In this document: positions 35,104-44,432 of the stretch, in pieces
Numbering within the stretch: position 1 is the stretch's first letter
How the letters are laid out: every line of letters begins with the position of its first letter
From: Entomobacter blattae
Lineage (GTDB): Bacteria; Pseudomonadota; Alphaproteobacteria; Acetobacterales; Acetobacteraceae
Length of the DNA: 64,000 bases
Assembly: GCF_014672835.1 (NCBI RefSeq)
Contig: NZ_CP060244.1
Span: 2,287,001-2,351,000 of the forward strand
Reading direction: 5' to 3'
Position numbers and translations under genes: made by a program
Notes under the pieces: generated by a model
Database searches by the model: none
What the model was told of the DNA's origin: nothing
The model's input: the letters and a program-made list of their open reading frames with translations, nothing else

Positions 35104-35161
35104 TCAAAATAGCGAATCTTCAGAGGAGTGGGCATCCACAGTAACGGGGTAAAGAAAACTG

Positions 35162-35221
35162 CTGAACTCTAGAGGTCTTAACTATAGGATTCTTGACAAT
35201 AGGGCTCTTAACTCTAGAGGT
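35162..35221. repeat. 15-bp degenerate tandem repeat x4
   Basis: Four consecutive 15-bp units with consensus CTTAACTCTAGAGGT; units 1 and 4 differ by one base, units 2 and 3 are diverged. The last unit covers the stop codon of the downstream-ending aminotransferase gene, and the array fills most of the hom-aminotransferase gap. Confidence 0.85.
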
Positions 35222-36464
35222 TTTGAACCATACCAGGGCTTGGAGCCAATTTTTTAGACGCCTTGGCCTCTTTGGCAGGGCCTATTCCATGAGCGGTCAT
35301 AAAAGCCTTGATCGCTCTGGTAGCCTGGCGGAGACGTTGCACATTTTCAACCAGGCCAATTCGTACGAAACCCTCTCCATATTCCCCAAACCCCAATCCA
35401 GGAGCTACGGCAACCTTTGCTTCTTCCATTAAAAGCTTGGCAAACCCCACACTTCCCATGGTAGAGAATTTTTCAGGCAGAGGAGCCCAGGCAAACATGG
35501 ACCCCTCTGGAGAGGGAACCATCCAACCCGCATTATGTAACCCGCGAATTAACACATCACGCCGCTCCTTATACATGCCCCGCAAGTTTTCAACATAATC
35601 TTGTGGGCCATTTAATGCAGCGGTTGCAGCAACCTGTACAGGGGTAAAGGCCCCATAATCCAAATAGGACTTTATGCGGGTCAAAGCTCCAATCAAACGT
35701 GGGTTACCAGCTGCAAACCCAATGCGCCAACCAGCCATGGAATAAGTTTTTGACAAAGAGGTAAACTCCACAGCCACATCCTTAGCCCCTGGAATTTGAA
35801 GGATAGAGGGAGGAATACGATCTCCAAAATAAATTTCAGAATAGGCTAAATCTGAAAGGATCCAAATATCTTCGCGCTTGGCAAAGCTGACCAACTCTTT
35901 ATAAAAATCCAGATCAGCCAAAAAGGCTGTAGGATTGGAAGGGAAATTCACAATCAAGGCTGTTGGTTTAGGAACGGAGTGCCGCACAGCCCTTTCTAAG
36001 GCCCGCAACATATCCTCATCCGGAGTGGCAGGAATTGAACGCACCGAAGCCCCCGCAATAATAAAACCAAACTGGTGAATAGGATAAGAAGGATTGGGAA
36101 CCAAAATCGTATCTCCAGGGCTGGTAATGGCCATGGCCAGATTGGCCAACCCTTCCTTGGAGCCTAACGTTACAATCGCCTCAGTTTCTGGATTAAGCCC
36201 CACTCCAAAGCGGCGTTCATAATAGGCTACCAAGGCCTTGCGTAACCCTGGAATCCCCTTACTGACTGAATAGCCATGCACACGGGGGTTATTAAGGGTT
36301 TCCACCAGTTTTTGTACAACATGGGCTGGCGGGCTGCTATCAGGGTTTCCCATCCCCAGATCTATAATATCCTCCCCCCTAGCTCGGGCTGCTGCTTTAG
36401 CCTTGTTTACTTCTGCAAAAACATAGGGCGGCAAGCGGCGAATACGGTGAAATTCTTCAGTCAT
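35214..36464 (-). CDS. PLP-dependent aminotransferase (AlaC/DapL-like class I)
   Basis: A 416-aa class I/II aminotransferase from the ATG at 36464 (MTEEFHRIRRLPPYVF), which has a GAGGG Shine-Dalgarno; the longer frame to 36500 is unlikely. DLGMGNPD near residue 35, NPSYPIHQFGF near 117, SNPTAF near 168, SDLAYSEI near 200 and the PLP lysine in SLSKTYSMAGWRIGF near 232. Commonly annotated as alanine or LL-diaminopimelate aminotransferase; placed before hom, it probably serves amino-acid synthesis. Exact substrate not determined. Confidence 0.9.
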   Translation of the reverse strand: MTEEFHRIRRLPPYVFAEVNKAKAAARARGEDIIDLGMGNPDSSPPAHVVQKLVETLNNPRVHGYSVSKGIPGLRKALVAYYERRFGVGLNPETEAIVTLGSKEGLANLAMAITSPGDTILVPNPSYPIHQFGFIIAGASVRSIPATPDEDMLRALERAVRHSVPKPTALIVNFPSNPTAFLADLDFYKELVSFAKREDIWILSDLAYSEIYFGDRIPPSILQIPGAKDVAVEFTSLSKTYSMAGWRIGFAAGNPRLIGALTRIKSYLDYGAFTPVQVAATAALNGPQDYVENLRGMYKERRDVLIRGLHNAGWMVPSPEGSMFAWAPLPEKFSTMGSVGFAKLLMEEAKVAVAPGLGFGEYGEGFVRIGLVENVQRLRQATRAIKAFMTAHGIGPAKEAKASKKLAPSPGMVQNL

Positions 36465-36563
36465 ATAACCCTCAAACAAGAAAGGAAGAGAAAAAAGCAA
36501 CCCACTGCTTTTCCCATAAGGCTCTTACTTAAAGCGGGTTATATTAAACTCACTCCTTTAAGG

Positions 36564-36598
36564 AAAATCAACGTCTTTTAAATAAAATCAACGTCTTT
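36564..36598. repeat. 15-bp direct repeat x2
   Basis: AAAATCAACGTCTTT at 36564-36578 and 36584-36598, 20 bp apart, about 100 bp upstream of the aminotransferase start. Possibly a paired regulator site. Confidence 0.6.
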
Positions 36599-36715
36599 CT
36601 GGTAAAGGATATTTTACCTCTTTAATTGACTTACTCATCGGGGGAAGAGATTTTAGCAACCTATTCATTACTCTTCGGGAAGGCATTTCAATAGGGTTAA
36701 GGAATCACAAGAACC

Positions 36716-37858
36716 TCACCCACCCCTTACAAGACGCACCCCATGGCCAAATGCAAAACCACTCACCATAATATATTCGGCGGGAACCCCCTTCTCTTGA
36801 AGGATTTTGGCTACGGCATTGGCCCGCATAAGTGCTACATGCAAGGCTTGGGCCTGCACTGCCGGGGCTGTTGAGCGGGCATCACCATAGCCATTAACCA
36901 AAATATGATAGCCAGTATTCTTGAGAATAAAGGAAGTCATACTGGCCTCCTGCCCCGGGACAGGCACATCGGAATCAACAGGAAAGCGCACCAACTGGCC
37001 TGGCGGATCTGCTAAGGCGTAGGCTGGCAGGGCCCTATCAGGCAAGTGAGAATCTGCTGGGATATCAAAATTCGGAAAACGCGGGGGTGCAGGAGGAATA
37101 ACCGGCACTTCAGGTAATGGGCCAGATGTTTGGGCTAACGCAACCCCCTTATCATCTTGTCCAGCCATTGAAGGATCGAAATCAGGCAAGGCTATTTCTT
37201 GTTCTGTCTCTTTCTCCGCTGCTCCATGGTTTTTTCCACCTTTTAAGCCTTCATGACCCTCATCGGCCTGCGCATGATCTTCTTCAGAATTATCCCTATC
37301 AGCAGCATCAAACACAATACCTGGAGTGCCAGAAGCGGGCACAACCGTAGCCGCACCGGATGATGTATCTTTCTGCTCAGAAGAAGGTCCTGATGCAGAA
37401 GAAGCTGGTGATGGCTGAATAGAAACGGAAGAAGATCCCGCTCCTGATGGAGCTGTTTTGTTAGCTCCAGCCTTTGGTGCTATAGCAGAAGGGCTCGAAG
37501 CTGGGGTAGACACTTCAGCCACAGGCTTGATTTGTGCTACAGCCTCAGCAATGGAAGAAGATGCATTTAACCTTTCCTGCAGGTTTCTCTGCTGAATAAG
37601 CCTTTGGGTCAGGCTATTACGATAATCCATAGAAGGAACCGGTGGGATCGTGGTCGGTGTATTGCCGACATAGGGATAGGGATCATTAATACCAGGTGGT
37701 GGTGGACGATTCTGTGCAATCACCCCCCCTTCTTGCTGGTGCCACCAGCTCACGGGGCCAGACTCATCGCCTCCCCCGCTACAACCTCCCATAAGGCCAG
37801 CCCCAACAAAGACCAACAGCAAACGACGCCCAACCCCTAAATCCCGTTGTAACACCAT
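36716..37858 (-). CDS. OmpA-like lipoprotein
   Basis: A 380-aa predicted lipoprotein: a basic start, hydrophobic stretch and lipobox LMGGC near residues 22-26. A long Pro/Ser/Ala/Asp-rich linker (about 100-290) leads to a C-terminal OmpA-like domain (NGYGDARSTAPAVQAQALHVALMRANAV near residues 325-352), which normally binds peptidoglycan. Likely anchors the outer membrane to the cell wall. A single-gene unit. Confidence 0.8.
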   Translation of the reverse strand: MVLQRDLGVGRRLLLVFVGAGLMGGCSGGGDESGPVSWWHQQEGGVIAQNRPPPPGINDPYPYVGNTPTTIPPVPSMDYRNSLTQRLIQQRNLQERLNASSSIAEAVAQIKPVAEVSTPASSPSAIAPKAGANKTAPSGAGSSSVSIQPSPASSASGPSSEQKDTSSGAATVVPASGTPGIVFDAADRDNSEEDHAQADEGHEGLKGGKNHGAAEKETEQEIALPDFDPSMAGQDDKGVALAQTSGPLPEVPVIPPAPPRFPNFDIPADSHLPDRALPAYALADPPGQLVRFPVDSDVPVPGQEASMTSFILKNTGYHILVNGYGDARSTAPAVQAQALHVALMRANAVAKILQEKGVPAEYIMVSGFAFGHGVRLVRGG

Positions 37859-38335
37859 TTACTCGTTTCCACCTTCTCTTGTTTACGCTGGCCGTCAAGG
37901 CAGTGGTATGTTCCTAATCTTTATACCCCTGATGTTGAATGCCTAAATCTTCCCACGGTATTTTTCAATGCCTAAACGCCCTTCCTTTTGCGACACCCCC
38001 ACAAATCCCCTTTAAAACCCGCTAATAATCCATCATCTGTTACTTTTTTGTAACTGTGTTTCTTTTATCACTTTCCGCTATAGAACGGGACCAAAAAAAA
38101 TTAAATGCAACCCTTATCCCCCTTCATACCGTTACACCCTAAGCTTACAGGCCCCAAAAACAGACCTTAAACACTAAACGCTTTATTAAAAATACGAATT
38201 GGCTCTTGGCACACAATCAAAATACAAGCAAAATAGAACCATAACCACTTTTAGGCCAATTATGTTCTGTCTCTTTATTTTTACAGCTTAAGGACATATT
38301 TTCTAAGAAACAGACTCCATCGTTCAAGGTATATT
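37859..38335. other. Intergenic, nothing recognised
   Basis: About 480 bp between divergent genes. No credible coding frame, tRNA or repeat. It must hold the promoters of the lipoprotein and ClpP-like genes, but no clear consensus pair was found. Confidence 0.6.
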
Positions 38336-39010
38336 ATGCAAAGCAATATTTCTTATGCCACACCGGCAAACCTCATCCCACAAGATGCAGGCCAAAAACA
38401 TAAACTGGATGAAGAAGAAACCCCTTCTAAAGCCCAACAACCAGAACCAAATGCTGAACCAACAGGAAGTGATCTGGAAAAACGCCTGTTTGAACAAAGA
38501 AAAGTCCTGATTTTTGGGGAAATTAACGATAAGGTCGCCAAGGCGGTTACAGGCAAGCTTCTCGCTTTGGCCGGCGCTTCCGACAAACCGATTGATGTTT
38601 ATATCAATTCTCCTGGTGGGCATGTTGAAAGTGGTGATACGATCCATGATATGATTCGCTTTGTTGATGCTGCAGCCCCGGTAAACCTCATTGGAACAGG
38701 TTGGGTGGCTTCAGCAGGTGCCCTTATTTATGTGGCCGGTCATAAAAAAAGGCGGTTTTGCCTTCCCAATACCCGCTTTCTCCTTCATCAGCCCATGGGT
38801 GGTGTGCGTGGCCCTGCAACAGATATCGATATTGAAGCACGTGAAATCATTAAAATGAAAGAACGCCTTAACCAGCTTTTTGCAAAAGAAACCGGACAAA
38901 CATTTGAGAGAATTGTTAAAGACACAGACAGAAACTACTGGATGAATGCAAAAGAGGCTATAGAATATGGTCTGGTTAGCAAGGTCATCAAGTCGATAAC
39001 CGAGGTTTAA
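38336..39010 (+). CDS. ClpP-family serine protease subunit
   Basis: A 224-aa ClpP-type peptidase. Ser in [17 protein letters not shown] near residue 126, His in FLLHQPMGG near 150 and an Asp in [10 protein letters not shown] near 200 form the catalytic triad. [14 protein letters not shown] near 85-98 is conserved. The first 50 residues are a charged, low-complexity extension absent from canonical ClpP, and no clpX follows, so this is probably a paralogue rather than the main ClpP. Confidence 0.88.
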   Translation: MQSNISYATPANLIPQDAGQKHKLDEEETPSKAQQPEPNAEPTGSDLEKRLFEQRKVLIFGEINDKVAKAVTGKLLALAGASDKPIDVYINSPGGHVESGDTIHDMIRFVDAAAPVNLIGTGWVASAGALIYVAGHKKRRFCLPNTRFLLHQPMGGVRGPATDIDIEAREIIKMKERLNQLFAKETGQTFERIVKDTDRNYWMNAKEAIEYGLVSKVIKSITEV

Positions 39011-39459
39011 TCCAGGCTCGAAAATATATGGTTAGTCAACAGAAGGTTCACTGAATGTGCATTCAAAAGGTTACAAGGTGGGCACACAGTGAACCGGAAT
39101 AAACCTAACCTTGAGGCTTTCTGCTGAGGGGCATGACCACCAAAGGTAAAAACTTCTCTACCAAGGGTGATAAAACTTCCTACACAGAAAGGTCTTTTTT
39201 CCAGATTTTGCCAGAACTTGACAAAACAAGCTTTATTAAGACACAACCTTTGATTGATCTTTCCTGTTAAAGATCTGGCAAAACTTTTAAAAAACATTAT
39301 ATAACACCTACGTTTTTATTCTCTCTCCTATCCAAATCTCCTTCCAGGATTGACCTTTCTCATTGGTTGGTCCGGCAGAGTATATGATGTTAGACCCTAA
39401 AGCATTTTTAATTTTACAATTATTTCCAATATAATGAATTGTTTCAAGGAGAAATTAGC
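39011..39459. other. Intergenic, nothing recognised
   Basis: About 450 bp. A 96-codon minus-strand frame (39007-39297) has no coding character or Shine-Dalgarno. No repeat or RNA gene seen. Confidence 0.6.
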
Positions 39460-41349
39460 ATGTCTATGGAAACCCTACGAAATATGAAAACTGGCATTTA
39501 TGCCAATATTCCACACCTTGATGACTACCCTGAGAACCCCAATTCTGAAACAATGGCAGAAATTGACTATAATGCCCGCCATTGGAGCAGCCCTATTACG
39601 GGCCCACTTGTGATCGGCTCTCAAGACCATAAACATGCAACCTGCGCCATGTTCAAAGAAACCTTTAACCCGTATCGCCCCTCTGTCATTAAATGGCCTA
39701 AACTTGATGATGAGGCATTCAAACGGGTCACTTCGCTTCCGGTATGGAATATTGCCGTTCATACAGAAGGAAAAGCCCATCTTCGCATGGCCTCCTACGC
39801 CCGCACGATCCAAGACCCTGAAATGCGCGATGCCATTGCCCAAAATGCCTGGGAAGAAGAACGCCATAAGGTTGTGCTAGATGAGATGGTAAAATTTTAT
39901 GGTATTGATGTGGCCCCAGGTGTTTACGAAGACCCCAAACACCCGGAATGGGCCTATCTTGTAACGGGCTTTAGCGAGTGTGTAGATAGTTTTTTTGGTT
40001 TCGGCCTCTTTGAACTCGCCCGTCAATCGGGTTTTTTCCCAAAAGAGCTCACAGATACGTTTGAGCCTGTCATGCAGGAAGAAGCCCGCCACATCCTTCT
40101 TTTTGCCAACTGGTTGGCCTGGCATAGAGCGAACTTACCCATTGCTGAACGCGTGCTGTTTGAAATCAAGGTATGGGCGGTGTGGCTTTTTCTTTTCTAC
40201 GAAAGGGTCGGCCTTATTAAAGAGACCGATGCCCAAGGCAACGCTGTTTATGAAGATACAAAATTTACCATGAATGGGGCCAAAGAGATGACTAGTGCCC
40301 CTGTTAAGGTTACAGAGCTTCTCGATATTTGCCTTCAACAAAATGAAGACCGCTTCAAAGGGTATGATAAAAGGCTATTGCGGCCTATCACCACCCCTTT
40401 TGCAGTAAAAACCGCCAACACTGTTTTAAAAGCTGTGCTTCCCCTCTTCAGAAAAAAAAAGACCAGCCCTCATTTAGAGGCCGGTTCCGAAGCGCATAAA
40501 AAATTCTTTTGCAAGCAATTTGTTGAAACCCACCAAAAATTTGACCCCGAAACCCTCCCCTGGCCAGAGCTTTCAGAGGTCGATTTAAAAAAACTCAGAA
40601 GTATTCCTTTCTGGCAGGAAGTCTACCACACTGAACGCCGCGCCGGCGTTATTATTGAGAAATTCCTGCCACAAATTCAAGATAAGGATGTTCATGAAGC
40701 CCTTGCTATCCAGGGCATAGAAGAAGCCCGCCATGCCAAGCTGATTTCTGTTATGATTAAGAAATATGGCCTAGATGCCCACCCAGAGCCCATTGAAAAG
40801 CTTCCAGACGATCTAGAAACTGCTTTTATTGATTTTGGTTTTGGAGAATGTCTGGATGCCTTCTTGGGGTTTGGGGCATTCAAATCTGCCAGGCAATCCC
40901 AATTTTTGCCGGAACCTTTGTTTGAAATTTTTGACCTGTTGATGTTTGAAGAAACGCGCCATATTGTTTTCTTCATTAACTACATGGCATGGAGAGAGCG
41001 CCAGAAAGGCCTTGGCCCCATTAGACGGAGCCTAAAATCCCTCCGCTTTTACGGAAGAGCCGGCAAACGGCTGTTCGGTATGGTCAGACGGGGCCAGAAC
41101 CCCAATGATGGGCGGGACTTTGCTGTGACCCAGGCGAATGTGTTTTTGGATGGCTTTTCCTTTGCACAATTCGTTGAGGATTGCTATCGGGAAAATGCTC
41201 GCCGCATGAAAGAATTTGATCCAGACCTCATGCAGCCCCGCCTACTTCCCGCCATTGCCGACCTCGCCGTGCACGGCCTACAGCTATGGGACCGCGCACG
41301 CCCCCATTTAAGGAAAGGCAATGAAGATTTACGTAAAAAAGCAGCCTAA
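39460..41349 (+). CDS. Ferritin-like di-iron protein with internal duplication
   Basis: A 629-aa protein from the ATG at 39460 (AAGGAG 10 nt upstream). It consists of two similar ~270-residue modules. Module 1: WNIAVHTEGKAHLRMASY near 95, EEERHKVVLDE near 130, GFSECVDSFFGFGLFELARQSGFFP near 175, EEARHILLFANW near 210. Module 2 repeats these as WQEVYHTERRAG near 390, EEARHAKLISVM near 420, GFGECLDAFLGFGAFKSARQSQFLP near 465 and EETRHIVFFINYM near 500. The E-x-x-R-H pairs are di-iron ligands of a four-helix bundle. The function is unknown; oxidase, oxygenase or iron-binding roles are possible. Confidence 0.8.
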   Translation: MSMETLRNMKTGIYANIPHLDDYPENPNSETMAEIDYNARHWSSPITGPLVIGSQDHKHATCAMFKETFNPYRPSVIKWPKLDDEAFKRVTSLPVWNIAVHTEGKAHLRMASYARTIQDPEMRDAIAQNAWEEERHKVVLDEMVKFYGIDVAPGVYEDPKHPEWAYLVTGFSECVDSFFGFGLFELARQSGFFPKELTDTFEPVMQEEARHILLFANWLAWHRANLPIAERVLFEIKVWAVWLFLFYERVGLIKETDAQGNAVYEDTKFTMNGAKEMTSAPVKVTELLDICLQQNEDRFKGYDKRLLRPITTPFAVKTANTVLKAVLPLFRKKKTSPHLEAGSEAHKKFFCKQFVETHQKFDPETLPWPELSEVDLKKLRSIPFWQEVYHTERRAGVIIEKFLPQIQDKDVHEALAIQGIEEARHAKLISVMIKKYGLDAHPEPIEKLPDDLETAFIDFGFGECLDAFLGFGAFKSARQSQFLPEPLFEIFDLLMFEETRHIVFFINYMAWRERQKGLGPIRRSLKSLRFYGRAGKRLFGMVRRGQNPNDGRDFAVTQANVFLDGFSFAQFVEDCYRENARRMKEFDPDLMQPRLLPAIADLAVHGLQLWDRARPHLRKGNEDLRKKAA

Positions 41350-41445
41350 ACTTTGGGAAATGTTAATTTTCCACGCTATCAGAATTGTTAAATAAAAATT
41401 AACCCATTCTCCCTTATTAAGTAAAAGCTTCTTTTCAGATTAATC

Positions 41446-41477
41446 CATGCTGGGCTATTCAGGCATGGATTTTTTTT
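41446..41477 (+). terminator. Possible terminator of the ferritin-like gene
   Basis: ATCCATGC-TGGGCTATTCAG-GCATGGAT is an 8-bp stem directly followed by a T-run (TTTTTTT). A good intrinsic terminator about 95 bp after the stop codon. Confidence 0.75.
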
Positions 41478-41618
41478 ACCCTCAATGTAATTTCCCCCAA
41501 AGAACACTCTCCCAAGGCCCTCTTCCTCATAAATGAAAACGACTTAACTTAGTACGGCATTATATAAGAGCTATGGGATTAAAAGGCTTTCTGCCTGCAT
41601 ATTCCAGACATTCACAGC

Positions 41619-41713
41619 ATTAGAGATTAGAGATTAGAGATTAGAGATTAGAGATTAGAGATTAGAGATTAGAGATTAGAGATTAGAGATTAGAGATTAG
41701 AGATTAGAGATTA
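41619..41713. repeat. ATTAGAG x13.6 tandem repeat
   Basis: Thirteen perfect copies of the 7-mer ATTAGAG plus four bases. No interruption. Lies between convergent genes, outside coding sequence. Confidence 0.97.
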
Positions 41714-41832
41714 ATGCCCCAAAATTCATGCCTGTCAATTAAGGATAGAAAATCAAACATTGAAAAAATTTCTTGAAAATTAGCGAGTCAAGAATTCTGA
41801 TCTATCTCCACCTTCCTCTAAAGCCCAAGATT

Positions 41833-42855
41833 TTAAAAAATCTTCTGGCACATATCCTTGGCAAGCCGATAGGAGTTTGTTGTATCGGGCAGCAAGCCTA
41901 ATAATTTAAATTCATCAATATACTGCGCCGTTTGCACAATAAGGGTTTTCCCAATAGGGGCTATCCCCTGGCTTTCATGATACAACATGCGCAAGATCTC
42001 TCTTTGGCTCATTTCCTTCAACACTCCCTCCAGTAAAGCGCTTGTTTCTTTTAGGTGGTCCCTTATCCATTTTACGCTCTGCTGCAAGGCTGCCACTAAA
42101 AGCTGCACCCCTGTTAGGTCCTGCTCCAGAAAGCCTTCATCAACCCCTAAAACCCGATTAACACGCCCCTCATACTGCCCCGTGATAGAGCTAAATAATT
42201 GCTGAATATCCCCAACATTTTCCTGCATAAAATACCAGGCATCTGGATCATGGGCAGCGTAAGCGTCTATCCCTCTTTCTTCCAGCAATGGCAAAACATC
42301 ATCTTCATCAAGTTGCCGCCAGGTTATATCCTTATAGGGGTTCATTCCCTTACGCCGAAGCATTAACGAGACAAAAAGCCGGTCAAGCCCATTGGGAGAA
42401 GAATCCCCAACACCGATCACCTTGTTTTGCAGGTCAGAAATGCGATCTATTTTACTTCCCCTTGCAACAAAAATCCGAAAAGTTCCTGCATATAAGCCCG
42501 TAACCAGCTTGGCTGAAAGACTATGCGTGTAAAGGGCGGGCACCCACCTTAAAATAGAGGCAATGGCAGCATCCGCCTGCCTTTCTTTTAAAGCGCCAAT
42601 CACCTCTTCTTCCTCATCAAGGCCAGGCACAATCTGCACTTCCAGGTTATGTCTTGAAAAATACCCTTTTTGCATAGCAACGACCCACAAAGCATCTTCT
42701 TCATAACGAGGCCATGCCAGCCGAATTACCCGGTGAGGCTGCTCTTTAGAAAGGGTGGGTATATGCGGGCCTTTCCTTTCGTACAAAGCAAAACCCGTTC
42801 CAGCAAGGGTGGTTGTCAGGGCACCCCCAATCCATAACTGCCTACGGGTTATCAC
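41833..42855 (-). CDS. NitT/TauT-type ABC substrate-binding protein
   Basis: A 340-aa periplasmic binding protein of the NMT1/SsuA-like class. The N-terminus MITRRQLWIGGALTTTLAGTG has twin arginines and a hydrophobic stretch, so Tat export is plausible. VMQKGYFSRHNLEVQIVPG near residue 60 and IGALKERQADAAIAS near 87 are family-like. Ligand (sulfonate, nitrate or thiamine precursor) unknown; no permease or ATPase genes are next to it, so it is an orphan. Confidence 0.8.
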   Translation of the reverse strand: MITRRQLWIGGALTTTLAGTGFALYERKGPHIPTLSKEQPHRVIRLAWPRYEEDALWVVAMQKGYFSRHNLEVQIVPGLDEEEEVIGALKERQADAAIASILRWVPALYTHSLSAKLVTGLYAGTFRIFVARGSKIDRISDLQNKVIGVGDSSPNGLDRLFVSLMLRRKGMNPYKDITWRQLDEDDVLPLLEERGIDAYAAHDPDAWYFMQENVGDIQQLFSSITGQYEGRVNRVLGVDEGFLEQDLTGVQLLVAALQQSVKWIRDHLKETSALLEGVLKEMSQREILRMLYHESQGIAPIGKTLIVQTAQYIDEFKLLGLLPDTTNSYRLAKDMCQKIF

Positions 42856-43197
42856 CTCTTTATTTTCCTTTCATATTTTAATCCCCCCCTCACCCTTTAA
42901 TTCACATGAGAAGGGATCAAAACTCTACAATCACGGGCAAATTTTGGTAAGAGACGCATCAATTATACGCTCCAAAGGGATAACCCCATACCCATCATCA
43001 TACAAAATCTTTCGCTCTTGCCATCTTTTATCATAAGAGCACATGATTCAACCATATTTGTCAGGCTATTTTTACACAAAAACAAATAAGGCCAATCAGA
43101 AACTTTTTCTCTGCAACGGTTTTTTATATTTTGGTTCTTTTTTTGAAAAAAAAGGGCTTTACGAAAACAAAGAATATACGTATACAGATTTCGATAT
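42856..43197. other. Intergenic before tRNA-Asn, nothing recognised
   Basis: About 340 bp with no credible gene or repeat. The tRNA-Asn promoter should lie just before 43198. Confidence 0.6.
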
Positions 43198-43273
43198 TCC
43201 CGAATAGCTCAGTTGGTAGAGCAAGCGACTGTTAATCGCTGGGTCGTAGGTTCGAGTCCTACTTCGGGAGCCA
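43198..43273 (+). tRNA. tRNA-Asn (GTT)
   Basis: Full cloverleaf: acceptor TCCCGAA / TTCGGGA, D arm GCTCAGTTGGTAGAGC, anticodon loop CTGTTAA with GTT, T-loop GGTTCGAGTCC, and encoded CCA at 43271-43273. Prophage region 2 starts just after it, so it may be that phage's attachment gene. Confidence 0.97.
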
Positions 43274-43326
43274 TAATCACTTATATTTCAATAGTTTATG
43301 ATATAGTTTGGTGTAATTTGGTGTAA

Positions 43327-43584
43327 TCACTTTTTCGTTACACTACTCCCTACCCTATTCTGTGCCCAACCAAAGTTACCGGCGAGCCAGTTTACGATTC
43401 GGTATGGCCACACGAGCCAGGAGCCTTCCTTGGGTGGTTTGGTGTGGCTTGCTATGAAGTTGCACAGGATTACAACCAAGGCAGCGTAGAGCGAGATATC
43501 AGCAGGAATGAGGTTCATATCTCCGCTCACCAGAGCAGCAAGAATTGCCACCAGGTAGGTTGTAGCAGTTTTAGAGGGTTTCAT
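43327..43584 (-). CDS. Small phage membrane protein, holin candidate
   Basis: An 85-aa protein with one or two membrane segments: YLVAILAALVSGDMN near residues 10-24 and DISLYAALVVILCNFIAS near 29-46, and a hydrophilic C-terminus. Adjacent to the lysozyme-like gene at the end of the late operon, so a holin or lysis-accessory role is inferred. No specific holin family recognised. Confidence 0.6.
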   Translation of the reverse strand: MKPSKTATTYLVAILAALVSGDMNLIPADISLYAALVVILCNFIASHTKPPKEGSWLVWPYRIVNWLAGNFGWAQNRVGSSVTKK

Positions 43585-43647
43585 AGTTTAACTTTCATAG
43601 GTGTGAGTTTGATATCGTGAACTAACAAAAATCGGGGAATATGTTAG

Positions 43648-44130
43648 TTAAGCCGCAATAGCCGCTGCGAAGTGGGGAATGTTTGTTTGAGGATTGGCTT
43701 TGCCCAATTGTGTATTGTAAACCTGCTTGTGATAAGCGCTGAGGGCTACGGCATCCTTGGCATCCGGAAGTGGCTCCTTAGAGCGTAGATACAGGATACG
43801 GCATAGAGCTGCCCCATAGGCCAGGTTATGCATAAGCTGGCTCTCCCTCTCCTGCCCGTTCATAATGAAGGTAAGCTTGGCAACCAGATCAGGCTTGTAG
43901 TGCAGGTAATTCTGCCAGATGTCCTTATGGGTTGCTGGCTCCATCTGCCACAAACCCAGAGCGGGCCCGTTGATCTGCTGCACGTATCGGGCATGGCTTT
44001 CGGCCAAGGCTGTTCCTGTCACCAGGTTAACAGCCGCCTCTCCGTCTAGCCCAAGGGATTTTAAGGCTGGTGTAATGATGACGTGTTTAAGCTGGCCCAC
44101 GTCAAGGCCGTAATCGTTTGCTATTTTCAT
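43648..44130 (-). CDS. Phage lysozyme-like/transglycosylase endolysin
   Basis: A 160-aa protein from the ATG at 44130 (MKIANDYGLD), just after a terminator-RBS module; the TTG at 44142 is rejected. GTALAESHARYVQQINGPALGLWQMEP near residues 38-64 has the catalytic-Glu and G-L-W-Q-M pattern of lysozyme-fold muramidases. Next to a holin candidate at the end of the late operon, it is the likely endolysin. Confidence 0.75.
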   Translation of the reverse strand: MKIANDYGLDVGQLKHVIITPALKSLGLDGEAAVNLVTGTALAESHARYVQQINGPALGLWQMEPATHKDIWQNYLHYKPDLVAKLTFIMNGQERESQLMHNLAYGAALCRILYLRSKEPLPDAKDAVALSAYHKQVYNTQLGKANPQTNIPHFAAAIAA

Positions 44131-44143
44131 GGGTATTTCCAAT

Positions 44144-44166
44144 AAAAAAGCCCTCCGGAGAGGGCT
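44144..44166 (-). terminator. Terminator-RBS module 2
   Basis: GCCCTC-TCCG-GAGGGC hairpin then TTTTTTATTGG, followed 14 nt later by the endolysin ATG. Same design as modules at 20040, 45815, 48554, 50005 and 55827. Confidence 0.75.
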
Positions 44167-44320
44167 GTGTTGGTTGATTCTAAATTTCTGGCTTATTTTA
44201 TGAGGAAGTTTTGTCGAACATTATGTGCAACAAACCCGTTTGTGGAACATTTTAAGGGAAATATGAGTGATAAAGTATCAGACAACTCATTCCTGTTGAC
44301 AGAAGCAACTTTGGTTCGTT

Positions 44321-44380
44321 ATGACGTTATATAGCGTTATATGACACTGTATGAACTGCTATGACACTGTTTGACTATGT
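44321..44380. repeat. 10-bp periodic repeat x6
   Basis: Six consecutive 10-bp units: ATGACGTTAT, ATAGCGTTAT, ATGACACTGT, ATGAACTGCT, ATGACACTGT, TTGACTATGT. Units 3 and 5 are identical. One unit per helical turn, upstream of the 44479 cassette. Looks like a regulator-binding array. Confidence 0.75.
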
Positions 44381-44432
44381 TAGTGACTCTTTAAGGTAAC
44401 TTGTATAGTTATTATATAAAGATAGATACTTA

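Larger units (their letters stand above)
41350..41832. other. Intergenic with 7-bp tandem repeat
   Basis: No gene. Contains the ATTAGAG array (41619-41713). A possible terminator of the ferritin-like gene, CATGCTGGGC...GCATGGATTTTTTTT, lies at about 41446-41475. Confidence 0.65.

Noticed and set aside
39007-39297. 96-codon minus-strand frame after the ClpP-like gene
   Set aside because: No ribosome-binding site, odd composition and no recognisable motif.
41619-41713. CRISPR-like array
   Set aside because: Units are contiguous 7-mers with no spacers and no cas genes.
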